NCBI RefSeq assembly: GCF_008370255.1
Contig: NZ_SEUI01000001.1
Location: 702,183-766,182, forward strand
Source of the DNA: Pseudoalteromonas sp. FUC4
Lineage (GTDB): Bacteria; Pseudomonadota; Gammaproteobacteria; Enterobacterales; Alteromonadaceae
Length of the DNA: 64,000 nt
Reading direction: 5' to 3'
The notes under the pieces: model-generated
Seen by the model: the letters and a program-made list of their open reading frames with translations, nothing else
What the model was told of the DNA's origin: nothing
The model's database searches: none
Shown here: positions 44,993-54,234 of the stretch, one piece after another
Numbering within the stretch: position 1 is the stretch's first letter
How the letters are laid out: every line of letters begins with the position of its first letter
Translations under genes and position numbers: made by a program

Positions 44993-47313
44993 TGCATAAG
45001 TTACTCGATTTTATTGAAAAGGCGATTTTTAGACATCGCTTAATTATGCTTATAAGTTTTGCGCTTATAACGTGTTTACTCGTATTCAAAGCAACTCAAA
45101 TTCAATTAGATGCCTCGTTTAATAAGAACATCCCGTTAAATCACGACTATATGAAAGTATACACTAAGCATGAAAAACAGTTTGGTGGTGCAAACAGTAT
45201 TTTGATTTCAGTGTGTGATGACAGCGGCAATATATTTAATCCAGAGTTCTTTACTCAATTAAAAGCGGTTCACGATCAGCTTTATTTTATTCCTGGCGTA
45301 AATCGTCCATTAGTTAACTCTATATTTTCACCCAGTGCTCGTTTTGTTGAAGTAGTCGAAGATGGCTTTGCAGGCGGTCCAATTATTCCTGCTAACTTTA
45401 AAGCGGATACCCGTGGTTTAGGTGTTGTAAAAGAAAACATCGAAAAAGCAAAAGTGGTAGGACGTATGATTGCCAGCGATTACTCGTGTGCAATGGTAAC
45501 GGCTCAACTTTTAGAGACAGATCCTCAAACACAACAAAAATTAGACACGTTAGCTTTCGCACAAAAGCTAGAAAGTGATTTAAGAGAGCCTTTAAGTACA
45601 GACAAAGTAAGTATTCATATTATTGGCTTTGCAAAAATGGCTGGTGATATAGCTGAAGGCGCAAAAGGGGTAGTCTTATTTTTTGCCATTGCTATCGCCT
45701 TTACCTTTATTATGGTTTGGCTATTTTGTGGCAGTTTAAAGCTAACTATTTTGCCTATCGCGTGTTCTATTATTGCCGTTATTTGGCAATTAGGCCTGCT
45801 TTCAAGCTTAGGGTTTGGGCTAGACCCTATGTCTATTTTGGTGCCGTTTTTAGTCTTTGCTATTGGTGTTAGCCATGGTGTGCAGATGATTAATGCGATT
45901 GGCAAAAAAGTAGGTGAAGGAAAAAGTACGCGAATTTGTTGTCAGTCAAGTTTCAGGGCTTTATTAATACCTGGTGGTATTGCACTGCTTTCAGATACCG
46001 TAGGCTTTTTAACATTACTTACTATTGATATTGGTATTATCCGCGAACTTGCTATTACAGCGAGTTTAGGTGTGGCAGTAATTATATTTACAAATTTAAT
46101 TTTGCTGCCAGTTTGGGCGTCGTACATGAACTTTGAAAACAGTGTACATATTCAATCTGGTGATGCTGAGAAGCCTAATATACTTGATAAGATCAGAGAC
46201 ATTTTAGTAAAAGCAACCGATCCTAAAATCGCTAAAATGATTATAGGTTTTACCCTTGTTTTATTTGCTCTAGGCTACTGGCAAGCCGATAAAATGCGTA
46301 TAGGTGACTTACACGCAGGCGCGCCATCTCTGCATCAAGATGCCCGTTATAACCAAGACACGTTTTTAATATCGGATAAGTACACTATTTCGTCAGATAT
46401 CTTAAAAGTAATAGTAGAGGCATATCCTGCAGCATGTACTGAGCATGATGTGATGGAGCGTATAAGCCGTTTTCAATACAAAGTAGAGAATGTAGCAGGT
46501 GTGCAGTCTGCTGTGAGCTTAAGCTCTGTAGCGCAATCGGTTAACGCAGGCTACAACGAAGGCAATTTGAAATGGCAAAGTTTGCCACGAAATTCAGCAA
46601 GTTTAGTTCAGTCAACGTCTCGAGTTGAAACTAGTACAGGCTTACTCAACGGTGACTGTTCTGTTATGCCTGTGATTATATTCTTAGATGATCATAAAGC
46701 ACAGACTATCGATAGCGTCATTAAAAGTGTTAAGCAATTTGCCCAAGAAGAGGGCACTGAAAAACTAGCATTTAGATTAGCATCTGGCCCAGTGGGTGTA
46801 ATGGCAGCGACTAATGAGTCGGTTGCAGAGGCACAAATACCCATGATGCTTTACGTTTATGGTGCCGTTATTATTTTATGCCTAATGAGCTTTAGAAGCG
46901 TAAAAGCAACAATCGCCGTAGTATTGCCGCTTTATATTGTATCAACCCTTGCACAAGCACTTATGGTTCAACTAGAAATAGGCTTAACTGTTTCTACTTT
47001 ACCTGTAATTGCGTTAGGTGTTGGTATTGGTGTTGATTATGGTATTTATATACTGTCGTCGATGATGGGGCAGCTTAAGCAAAACGTACCACTGAGTATT
47101 GCTTATCGTAATGCACTTGTTGAGCGTGGTAGTGCTGTATTGTTTACGGGGATTACATTAGCTATTGGTGTGAGTACGTGGATATTCTCAGATCTTAAAT
47201 TCCAAGTTGATATGGGTATACTATTAACCTTCATGTTTTTAGTGAATATGTTAGGTGCAGTGTTGTTATTACCGGCGATTGGTAGTCTTCTCTGGACTGA
47301 CCAGAAAAAATAA
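44992..47313 (+). CDS. RND superfamily permease, MMPL type
   Basis: 773 residues with two matching halves. Each has one membrane helix, a periplasmic domain, then five helices (first helix near 17-36, block at 225-375; second near 415-430, block at 620-765). Motifs: GFGLDPMSILVPFLVFAIGVSHGVQMINAIGKKV and ALGVGIGVDYGIYILSSMMGQ, the conserved RND helix-4 stretch with an Asp likely to carry protons. Size and lack of a large docking domain place it with MMPL/HpnN-like lipid transporters rather than AcrB-type drug pumps. No HlyD-type adaptor is nearby; the YCF48 and DUF1329 proteins may fill that role. Confidence 0.9.
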   Translation: MHKLLDFIEKAIFRHRLIMLISFALITCLLVFKATQIQLDASFNKNIPLNHDYMKVYTKHEKQFGGANSILISVCDDSGNIFNPEFFTQLKAVHDQLYFIPGVNRPLVNSIFSPSARFVEVVEDGFAGGPIIPANFKADTRGLGVVKENIEKAKVVGRMIASDYSCAMVTAQLLETDPQTQQKLDTLAFAQKLESDLREPLSTDKVSIHIIGFAKMAGDIAEGAKGVVLFFAIAIAFTFIMVWLFCGSLKLTILPIACSIIAVIWQLGLLSSLGFGLDPMSILVPFLVFAIGVSHGVQMINAIGKKVGEGKSTRICCQSSFRALLIPGGIALLSDTVGFLTLLTIDIGIIRELAITASLGVAVIIFTNLILLPVWASYMNFENSVHIQSGDAEKPNILDKIRDILVKATDPKIAKMIIGFTLVLFALGYWQADKMRIGDLHAGAPSLHQDARYNQDTFLISDKYTISSDILKVIVEAYPAACTEHDVMERISRFQYKVENVAGVQSAVSLSSVAQSVNAGYNEGNLKWQSLPRNSASLVQSTSRVETSTGLLNGDCSVMPVIIFLDDHKAQTIDSVIKSVKQFAQEEGTEKLAFRLASGPVGVMAATNESVAEAQIPMMLYVYGAVIILCLMSFRSVKATIAVVLPLYIVSTLAQALMVQLEIGLTVSTLPVIALGVGIGVDYGIYILSSMMGQLKQNVPLSIAYRNALVERGSAVLFTGITLAIGVSTWIFSDLKFQVDMGILLTFMFLVNMLGAVLLLPAIGSLLWTDQKK

Positions 47314-47331
47314 TGTGAATAATTTTGCTCC

Positions 47332-47355
47332 TAAATGGCCTGTAAAGGCCATTTA
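47332..47355 (+). terminator. Terminator-like hairpin after the RND gene
   Basis: Nine-base arms TAAATGGCC and GGCCATTTA with a six-base loop, 18 bases past the stop. The T-run is weak. Confidence 0.55.
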
Positions 47356-47521
47356 TATCTACAATTTGTGAATAGATGACCAAATAGCTGAAATGCTTAA
47401 AATGTTTTCATCGAAAAGGCTGTTTATTAGCTGCAAAAGGGTTAGAATTTGATTGACTCCACGCTAATGAATAGCTGTACAAATTTCTGCTCCTGAGCAG
47501 TAATAGATTAAGGAACATACA

Positions 47522-50500
47522 ATGACACGAAATGAAGGCCAAGCCTCGGTTATCCTAGATAATGTCTGTAAGCTGATCCAGAAAAAAGTTCGCGCTGATA
47601 ATGTGTTACTCGTTGAGAAATTCGCCAAAGCCTTGTACAGCAACATGTCTAAAGAGGATTTGGCAAATCGCAACGATAGTGACCTATATGGCGCAGCATT
47701 AAGCCTTTGGAACGCACTAGAAAAAAATACTACCGACGACGCTTTTATCCGCGTTTTCAACCCTGAAGTGGCAAAAGATGGCTGGCAGTCATCGCATACA
47801 ATTGTAGAAATTATTACTAAAGACATGCCTTTTTTAGTTGATTCTGTTCGTATGGCCATGACTCGTGAAAATATCGCCTCTCACTTATTACTTCATTGCC
47901 CATTAAAAATTAAGCGCGATACAAACGCTAAAATTTCTGGATTATCAAATTTAAAAGCAGAGCAAGAATCTTCATCTACTAAAACCGTATTCTTTATTGA
48001 AATCGACCGTCAGACAGATTCTTCTGTGATTGAGTCTTTCAAAAAAGAGTTAGAATCGGTTCTTGTTGATGTGTCCGTTGCTGTTGATGATTGGCAACCA
48101 ATCCGTAAAAAATTGATGGCAGTGACCAAAGAGTTACCTAAGCGCCATCATAATAAAACAAAAGAAGAAGTGTCAGAAACAACTGAGTTTTTAGATTGGT
48201 TAGCTAAAGATAACTTTACCCTAATGGGTTACCGTGAATATGAATTAAGCCCAGTTCAAGGTGATTACCAATTAAAAGGTAAAATGGAATCAAGCCTTGG
48301 CTTGATGAAAAATTCTACTGAAGAACACACACGATTATTATCAGAATTACCAGAAGTTGCTCGCCAAGAAGCACGTAGCAGCAACTTATTGATCTTAACT
48401 AAAACTAACTCTGTTTCTCGCGTTCACCGCCCAGCTTACATTGATTATGTAGGTATTAAGCGTTTCGACGATGAAGGTAATGTAATTGGAGAAGACCGCT
48501 TTATTGGTTTGTTCTCATCAAGCTTTTACAATAACAGCGCTACAGATGTGCCTGTGTTAAAAAGTAAAATTAATCGCATTATGGAAATGTGTGATTTTGC
48601 TAAAGGTACTCACGCTTACAAAGCTGTTTTAAACATTTTAGAGACCTACCCACGTGATGAGCTTGTCCAAGCGCGCGAAAGTGAGCTACTTGAAGTTGCT
48701 ATGGGTGTTTTACAAGTACAAGAGCGCGATATGTGTCGCTTGTTTGTACGTAAAGATGCGTATGGTCGCTTTTTATCTTGTATGGTTTATGTACCTCGCG
48801 AGCGTTATAACACGGCTCTTCGTCGTGAAACGCAAGATATATTAGCTAATGCATTTAATTCTGACGATAAAGTCGAATTTACTACTTATTTCTCTGAGTC
48901 AACACTGGCGCGTACTCATTACACCGTTCGTGTGACCGACAACAAGATCGAATATAACGTGAAAGACATCGAAAACAATTTAGTAGAAGCAGCACGTACG
49001 TGGGAAGATAAACTTCAATCTGCTCTTTTAGAGTCTGCGGGCGAAGCACGCGGTAACGATTTAAATCGTAAATACTGTAATGCGTTTGCACGCTCATACA
49101 AAGATGAAGTGCTTCCAAGTGCTGCGGTTGTTGATATTGAGAAGTTAGAACTACTTAGCGATGAAAACAAACTAGAAATGTTGTTTTACCGTCCTCAAGA
49201 AGAAGCAAACAGCAATATTGTACGATTAAGCTTGTTCCATAAAGATGAGCCGATTCACTTATCTGATGTTATGCCAATGCTTGAAAACTTTGGCCTTCGC
49301 GTTGTGGGTGAAACACCATATTCAGTTAAAACTAGCGATGGTCGTATCAACTGGATCATGGACTTCTCGATGCTTATTGACAGTAAAGGGATGGCAGATT
49401 TTGATAAAATTTCAGCACGTTTTCGCGCTGCATTAACAAATGTTTGGGGCAACCGCCTTGAAAACGATGGTTTTAACCGTTTAGTGTTAATGGGTGGCCT
49501 AACAGGCCGCGAAGCATCTATTTTACGTGCATACGCTAAATATATGCGTCAAATTGGTGTTACGTTCTCTCAGACTTACATTGAAAGTACGTTTGCTAAC
49601 TATCCAAATATTGCTGCGCAAATTGTAAATTTATTTGCTAAAAAGTTCTCAATTAAAAGCCCTGCAAGTGCTAAAACACTTGAAAAGCTAAGCACACAAA
49701 TCTATTTAGAACTTGAAAATGTAGCAAACCTAGATGATGATCGTATTATTCGTTTATACGTCGATATGATTGTTGCAACGCTTCGTACTAATTATTTCCA
49801 AAAAGATGATGCAGGTCAGTTTAAGTCGTATGTATCATTTAAAATACAACCTAGCTTAATTCCTGATGTACCGCTTCCTCTTCCAGCATTTGAGATTTTT
49901 GTTTATTCTCCGCGTGTAGAAGGAGTGCATTTACGTTACGGTAAAGTAGCGCGTGGTGGTCTGCGTTGGTCTGACCGTCGTGAAGATTTCCGTACTGAAG
50001 TACTTGGCTTAGTTAAAGCACAACAAGTTAAAAATACAGTAATCGTACCTGTTGGTTCTAAAGGTGGCTTTGTATGTAAACAACTACCGACTGAGCGCGA
50101 AGCGTTTATTAAAGAAGGCCAAGAGTGTTATAAAATCTTTATCCGTGGTCTTTTAGATATTACTGATAATATTGAACGCGGTGAAATAGTACCAGCGCGC
50201 GATGTTGTTCGTCACGATGAAGATGATGCTTACCTAGTAGTTGCAGCGGATAAAGGAACAGCTACTTTTTCTGATATCGCAAATGGCATTGCTAACGAAT
50301 ACAATTTCTGGCTAGGTGATGCATTCGCATCTGGTGGCTCGGTTGGTTATGACCATAAGAAAATGGGTATTACAGCGAAAGGTGCATGGGAGTCAGTTAA
50401 ACGACATTTCCGTGAAATGGATATTGATTGTCAAACTACCGACTTTACAGTAGTAGCAATTGGCGATATGGCAGGTGATGTATTTGGTAATGGTATGCTG

Positions 50501-52363
50501 TTATCTAAGCATATTCGTCTACAAGTTGCCTTTAACCATATGCACATTTTTGTTGATCCTAACCCAGATGCTGCAACTTCTTATCCAGAGCGCGAACGTT
50601 TATTTAATATGCCGCGTTCATCTTGGGAAGATTACAATAAAGAGTTAATTTCTGCCGGCGGTGGTGTGTTCTCTCGTGCAGCTAAATCAATTACGCTTAG
50701 CCCAGAAATGAAAAAAATGTTGGGCACTAAAAAAGCTAGTATGACTCCAAATGAGTTAATGAAAGCCTCATTAATGATGGAGTTTGATTTACTGTGGAAT
50801 GGCGGTATTGGTACATACATTAAACACTCTAAAGAAACTGATGCCGATGTAGGGGATCGTGCAAACGATGCACTACGTATCAACGGTCGAGATTTAGGCG
50901 CTAAAATAATAGGTGAGGGCGGTAATTTAGGTGCAACGCAATTAGGTCGTGTTGAATTTGCAGCTAAGGGTGGTCGTGTTAATACTGACTTTATTGATAA
51001 CGTAGGGGGTGTTGCCTGTTCAGATAACGAAGTTAACATTAAGATATTACTTAATGGCTTAGTTGCTGAAGGTGATTTAACACGTAAACAACGTGATGAG
51101 CTACTTTACTCTATGACAGATGAAGTATCTGAATTAGTATTAAAAGACTGTTACCGTCAAACACATACTATTTCAATTACGCAGTCTAAAGGTACTTCAA
51201 CACTCAAAGAAAAGATTCGCTTTATTCATGCGCTTGAAAAAGAAGGCAAGTTAAACCGTGCTATCGAATTTATTCCAAGTGATGAAGAATTGGCAGAACG
51301 CGCTGCTGCAGGTAAAGACTTAACTCGTCCTGAACTTTCAGTGCTAGTGTCTTACGCAAAAATGGTATTAAAAGAGTCTTTAGTAAGTGATGAAATTACT
51401 GAAAACCCTTACTATCGTCAATTGCTTGTTAAGTCATTCCCACGTCCATTGCGTGAGAAGTTTAACGATGCGATGAACAACCACCCACTTCGTAAAGAAA
51501 TTATTGCAACTAAACTTGCAAACAGTATCGTTAACGATATGGGTTTAAACTTTATGGTACGTATGCATGAAGAAACCGGTGCTAATGAAGCTGAAATAGC
51601 AATGTGTTATTCAATTGCTAGCGAAATCTTTGAAATGCGTGAAACATGGTCTTCTATTAGTGCACTTGATAATAAAATACCAGCAGCTGTTCAAACTGAA
51701 ATGCTTTACCAACTTCGTCGTACTGTGCGCCGTGCAACGCGTTGGTTCTTACGTCACCGTAATAAGTCACAAACGATTGAACAAGGAATTGAATTCTTTG
51801 CGCCAACATTCAAAGATTTAAGCGATAACTTAAATACATATATGATTGAAAAAGAAAATGATCGTATTGTAATTGAAGCTAATAAGTTAATTGATGCAGG
51901 CGTTCCAACAGATATAGCTAAGCGTATTGTTTCTTTATCAAGCTTATTCTCTGTGATGGATTTAGCAGAAGTTGCTAATAGTTCAGGTAAGAGTATTTCT
52001 ATGGTGTCCAATACTTACTTTAAACTAGGTGCAAGAATGGGTCTGCATTGGTTCTTAGAACAAATAACTAAGCAACCAGTAGTGAATCATTGGCAAGCAC
52101 TTGCTCGCTCGTCTTATCGAGAAGAGCTTGATTGGCAGCAACGTACGTTATCTGAAGTTGTATTAAATAGCTTTGAAGGTGATGAGAGCGATGTTGATAG
52201 TCAAATAGATGAGTGGATGGATAGCCAAGATTTATTACTTCAACGCTGGAAACAAATGCTGGCTGAGTTTAAAACATCACAAAGCCACGACTTTGCTAAG
52301 TTCTCGGTTGCACTTCGTGAACTTATGCTACTAAGCCATAATTGTGATACATCAGGAAAATAA
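47522..52363 (+). CDS. gdhB: NAD-specific glutamate dehydrogenase, large (180-kDa) class
   Basis: 1613 residues, matching the L-GDH180 class of Pseudomonas, Shewanella and Streptomyces. It deaminates glutamate to 2-oxoglutarate and ammonium with NAD. The long N-terminal regulatory part (about 1-700, ACT-like segments) begins EGQASVILDNVCKLIQKKV. The catalytic core has LRWSDRREDFRTEVLGLVKAQQVKNTVIVPVGSKGGFV (substrate lysines), AIGDMAGDVFGNGMLLS, VDPNPD, WNGGIGTYIK and the NAD loop GEGGNLGATQLGR. AAGGA lies eight bases before the ATG. It is a single-gene unit with a strong terminator, favouring amino-acid catabolism typical of marine proteolytic bacteria. Confidence 0.96.
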   Translation: MTRNEGQASVILDNVCKLIQKKVRADNVLLVEKFAKALYSNMSKEDLANRNDSDLYGAALSLWNALEKNTTDDAFIRVFNPEVAKDGWQSSHTIVEIITKDMPFLVDSVRMAMTRENIASHLLLHCPLKIKRDTNAKISGLSNLKAEQESSSTKTVFFIEIDRQTDSSVIESFKKELESVLVDVSVAVDDWQPIRKKLMAVTKELPKRHHNKTKEEVSETTEFLDWLAKDNFTLMGYREYELSPVQGDYQLKGKMESSLGLMKNSTEEHTRLLSELPEVARQEARSSNLLILTKTNSVSRVHRPAYIDYVGIKRFDDEGNVIGEDRFIGLFSSSFYNNSATDVPVLKSKINRIMEMCDFAKGTHAYKAVLNILETYPRDELVQARESELLEVAMGVLQVQERDMCRLFVRKDAYGRFLSCMVYVPRERYNTALRRETQDILANAFNSDDKVEFTTYFSESTLARTHYTVRVTDNKIEYNVKDIENNLVEAARTWEDKLQSALLESAGEARGNDLNRKYCNAFARSYKDEVLPSAAVVDIEKLELLSDENKLEMLFYRPQEEANSNIVRLSLFHKDEPIHLSDVMPMLENFGLRVVGETPYSVKTSDGRINWIMDFSMLIDSKGMADFDKISARFRAALTNVWGNRLENDGFNRLVLMGGLTGREASILRAYAKYMRQIGVTFSQTYIESTFANYPNIAAQIVNLFAKKFSIKSPASAKTLEKLSTQIYLELENVANLDDDRIIRLYVDMIVATLRTNYFQKDDAGQFKSYVSFKIQPSLIPDVPLPLPAFEIFVYSPRVEGVHLRYGKVARGGLRWSDRREDFRTEVLGLVKAQQVKNTVIVPVGSKGGFVCKQLPTEREAFIKEGQECYKIFIRGLLDITDNIERGEIVPARDVVRHDEDDAYLVVAADKGTATFSDIANGIANEYNFWLGDAFASGGSVGYDHKKMGITAKGAWESVKRHFREMDIDCQTTDFTVVAIGDMAGDVFGNGMLLSKHIRLQVAFNHMHIFVDPNPDAATSYPERERLFNMPRSSWEDYNKELISAGGGVFSRAAKSITLSPEMKKMLGTKKASMTPNELMKASLMMEFDLLWNGGIGTYIKHSKETDADVGDRANDALRINGRDLGAKIIGEGGNLGATQLGRVEFAAKGGRVNTDFIDNVGGVACSDNEVNIKILLNGLVAEGDLTRKQRDELLYSMTDEVSELVLKDCYRQTHTISITQSKGTSTLKEKIRFIHALEKEGKLNRAIEFIPSDEELAERAAAGKDLTRPELSVLVSYAKMVLKESLVSDEITENPYYRQLLVKSFPRPLREKFNDAMNNHPLRKEIIATKLANSIVNDMGLNFMVRMHEETGANEAEIAMCYSIASEIFEMRETWSSISALDNKIPAAVQTEMLYQLRRTVRRATRWFLRHRNKSQTIEQGIEFFAPTFKDLSDNLNTYMIEKENDRIVIEANKLIDAGVPTDIAKRIVSLSSLFSVMDLAEVANSSGKSISMVSNTYFKLGARMGLHWFLEQITKQPVVNHWQALARSSYREELDWQQRTLSEVVLNSFEGDESDVDSQIDEWMDSQDLLLQRWKQMLAEFKTSQSHDFAKFSVALRELMLLSHNCDTSGK

Positions 52364-52423
52364 TTTAGCTTTAATCAGTTAATTGTTTAGTAAATAAATA
52401 ACTGATTGTTAAAATTGTTATAC

Positions 52424-52454
52424 AATACCTCAGCCTTGTCTGAGGTATTTTTTT
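52424..52454 (+). terminator. Terminator of gdhB
   Basis: Ten-base arms AATACCTCAG and CTGAGGTATT with a six-base loop and a run of T, about 60 bases past the stop and just before the pyrD ribosome site. A weaker pair AATCAGTT / AACTGATT lies nearer the stop. Confidence 0.88.
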
Positions 52455-52484
52455 GTCTAAAATTTAAAAAAGAGGATTATATTG

Positions 52485-53495
52485 ATGTTTTATGATTTAG
52501 CTCGCCGTTTTATGTTTACCCGTGATGCGGAGTGGGCGCATGAGTTTGCACTTAATAATCTTCGTCGTTTTACCAATACACCTTTGAATTTAGCTTGGTC
52601 GCAAAATATCTCTGATAAGCCAGTAGATTTTTTAGGTCTTAAATTTAAAAACCCTGTAGGGCTAGCAGCTGGCCTTGATAAAAATGCAGAATGTATTGAT
52701 GCATTCAGCCAAATGGGCTTTGGTTTTATTGAAGTTGGAACTATTACACCGCGTCCTCAAGCGGGTAATGATAAACCTCGTATTTTTAGGCTGCCAGAAT
52801 CAAACGCTATTATTAACCGTATGGGTTTTAACAATAAAGGCGTTGATAACTTAGTTGCAAATGTAAAAGCAGCAAAATACACCGGCATACTTGGTATTAA
52901 TATTGGTAAAAATAAAGATACGCCAAATGAACAAGGTAAAGATGACTATATTCATTGTATGCGTAAAGTATTTGAGCACGCCTCATACATTACCGTAAAT
53001 ATTTCATCACCAAATACACCTGGACTTCGTGATTTACAATATGGCGCAGCACTTGATGATTTACTGCAAAGTCTTAAAAACGAACAGTTAGATTTAGTTG
53101 CAAAGCATAATAAACAAGTGCCTATGCTTGTAAAAATTGCACCGGATCTAGATCAAATTCAAATACAACAAGTAAGTGAATCACTTTTAAATAATAAAAT
53201 CGATGGTGTAATTGCCACCAACACCACGCTTGAGCGAGCTGCAGTTATGGGCCAGCAATATGCAGAAGAGGCGGGCGGTTTATCAGGTCACCCAGTTAGA
53301 ATGCGTTCTACAGAGGTAGTGAGTGAATTGAAACGCTTAACACAAGGTAAATTACCAATTATCGGAGTAGGCGGAATAGATGATGCGCAATCTGCAAAAG
53401 AAAAGTTAGATGCAGGCGCAAATTTAGTCCAGGTTTATACTGGGTTCATCTACAAAGGTCCACAATTGGTAAAGTCGATCGTTAACGGCTTATAA
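52485..53495 (+). CDS. pyrD: Dihydroorotate dehydrogenase (quinone), class 2
   Basis: 336 residues, the same as E. coli PyrD, from the ATG at 52485 with AGAGGA ahead; a TTG just before it is not needed. The N-terminal membrane-associating helices ([22 protein letters not shown]) mark class 2. FMN site and catalytic features: [34 protein letters not shown] (catalytic Ser), [16 protein letters not shown] and [29 protein letters not shown]. It oxidises dihydroorotate to orotate with ubiquinone in pyrimidine synthesis. zapC and rlmKL follow as in E. coli and Vibrio. Confidence 0.97.
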   Translation: MFYDLARRFMFTRDAEWAHEFALNNLRRFTNTPLNLAWSQNISDKPVDFLGLKFKNPVGLAAGLDKNAECIDAFSQMGFGFIEVGTITPRPQAGNDKPRIFRLPESNAIINRMGFNNKGVDNLVANVKAAKYTGILGINIGKNKDTPNEQGKDDYIHCMRKVFEHASYITVNISSPNTPGLRDLQYGAALDDLLQSLKNEQLDLVAKHNKQVPMLVKIAPDLDQIQIQQVSESLLNNKIDGVIATNTTLERAAVMGQQYAEEAGGLSGHPVRMRSTEVVSELKRLTQGKLPIIGVGGIDDAQSAKEKLDAGANLVQVYTGFIYKGPQLVKSIVNGL

Positions 53496-53612
53496 GGATC
53501 AGTTATCTAAGCTTTTGATCGCTCGATAAATGTTCTAAGCAAGCATTTTAAAAGTGGTCAAAAGCGGTTATACTGTGAGCAATAATTATTCAACATACCC
53601 AAGGAGGAGTAA

Positions 53613-54143
53613 ATGTTACAAGCATCAAAGCAATGGCAGTGGATTACTTGTCCTAATAAAAATCGTTTACTACTTGATTTAAATGACGACATGCAATTAT
53701 GTACGCCCTATAAATTAAGACAACTCACCGATTCTGTTTTTAAAAATCCACGTTTTAGTTTAGAAGATGCTGCATTTTATGAACAAGTTTATAACTATTT
53801 AGATGGATTTGAATTGTGGTCTTCGGCTCAAATTTGTCAAATATCATTAAATGCAACCGCGGTTAAATATCACCTCAAACCCGTTTTATCAAAAAGCTGG
53901 TTTTTTGAAGAGTACACTGGAACAGAGCCAAGTGTAGAAGCAATAGTTAAATTAACATCTAAAGCGCAGACTGGTGATTTTTTAATTGTAGAGCATTGCC
54001 CTGATGCATCTATTTGCTTAAATTTAAGCGAAACCTTTAAATTAGACGAAAATTTATCTTTAGCACAATTTGAAGTAATCCGTATTTTGAATAATCGAGT
54101 CCACCCCATTCTAAACCAGCAATACCAAAGTCAAACTGCCTAA
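53613..54143 (+). CDS. zapC: Cell division protein ZapC
   Basis: 176 residues. ZapC binds FtsZ and promotes bundling at the division ring. The WQWITCPNKNRLLLDLNDDMQL start, FSLEDAAFYEQVYNYL, QISLNATAVKYHLKPVLSKSWFFEEY and C-terminal ILNNRVHP align with E. coli ZapC from memory. AGGAGGAG lies eight bases ahead of the ATG. The place between pyrD and rlmKL is conserved. Confidence 0.92.
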   Translation: MLQASKQWQWITCPNKNRLLLDLNDDMQLCTPYKLRQLTDSVFKNPRFSLEDAAFYEQVYNYLDGFELWSSAQICQISLNATAVKYHLKPVLSKSWFFEEYTGTEPSVEAIVKLTSKAQTGDFLIVEHCPDASICLNLSETFKLDENLSLAQFEVIRILNNRVHPILNQQYQSQTA

Positions 54144-54234
54144 CCAAATTTAAGTCTTAAGCGTGTCTTTATGGCGTGTTTGTCACTCAACCTATGTTAT
54201 AATCCTGCGCAATTAGCTATTAAGGGTTATTACT

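Noticed and set aside
47464..47859. 131-codon minus-strand frame at the start of gdhB
   Set aside because: It is a shadow of the conserved gdhB N-terminus.
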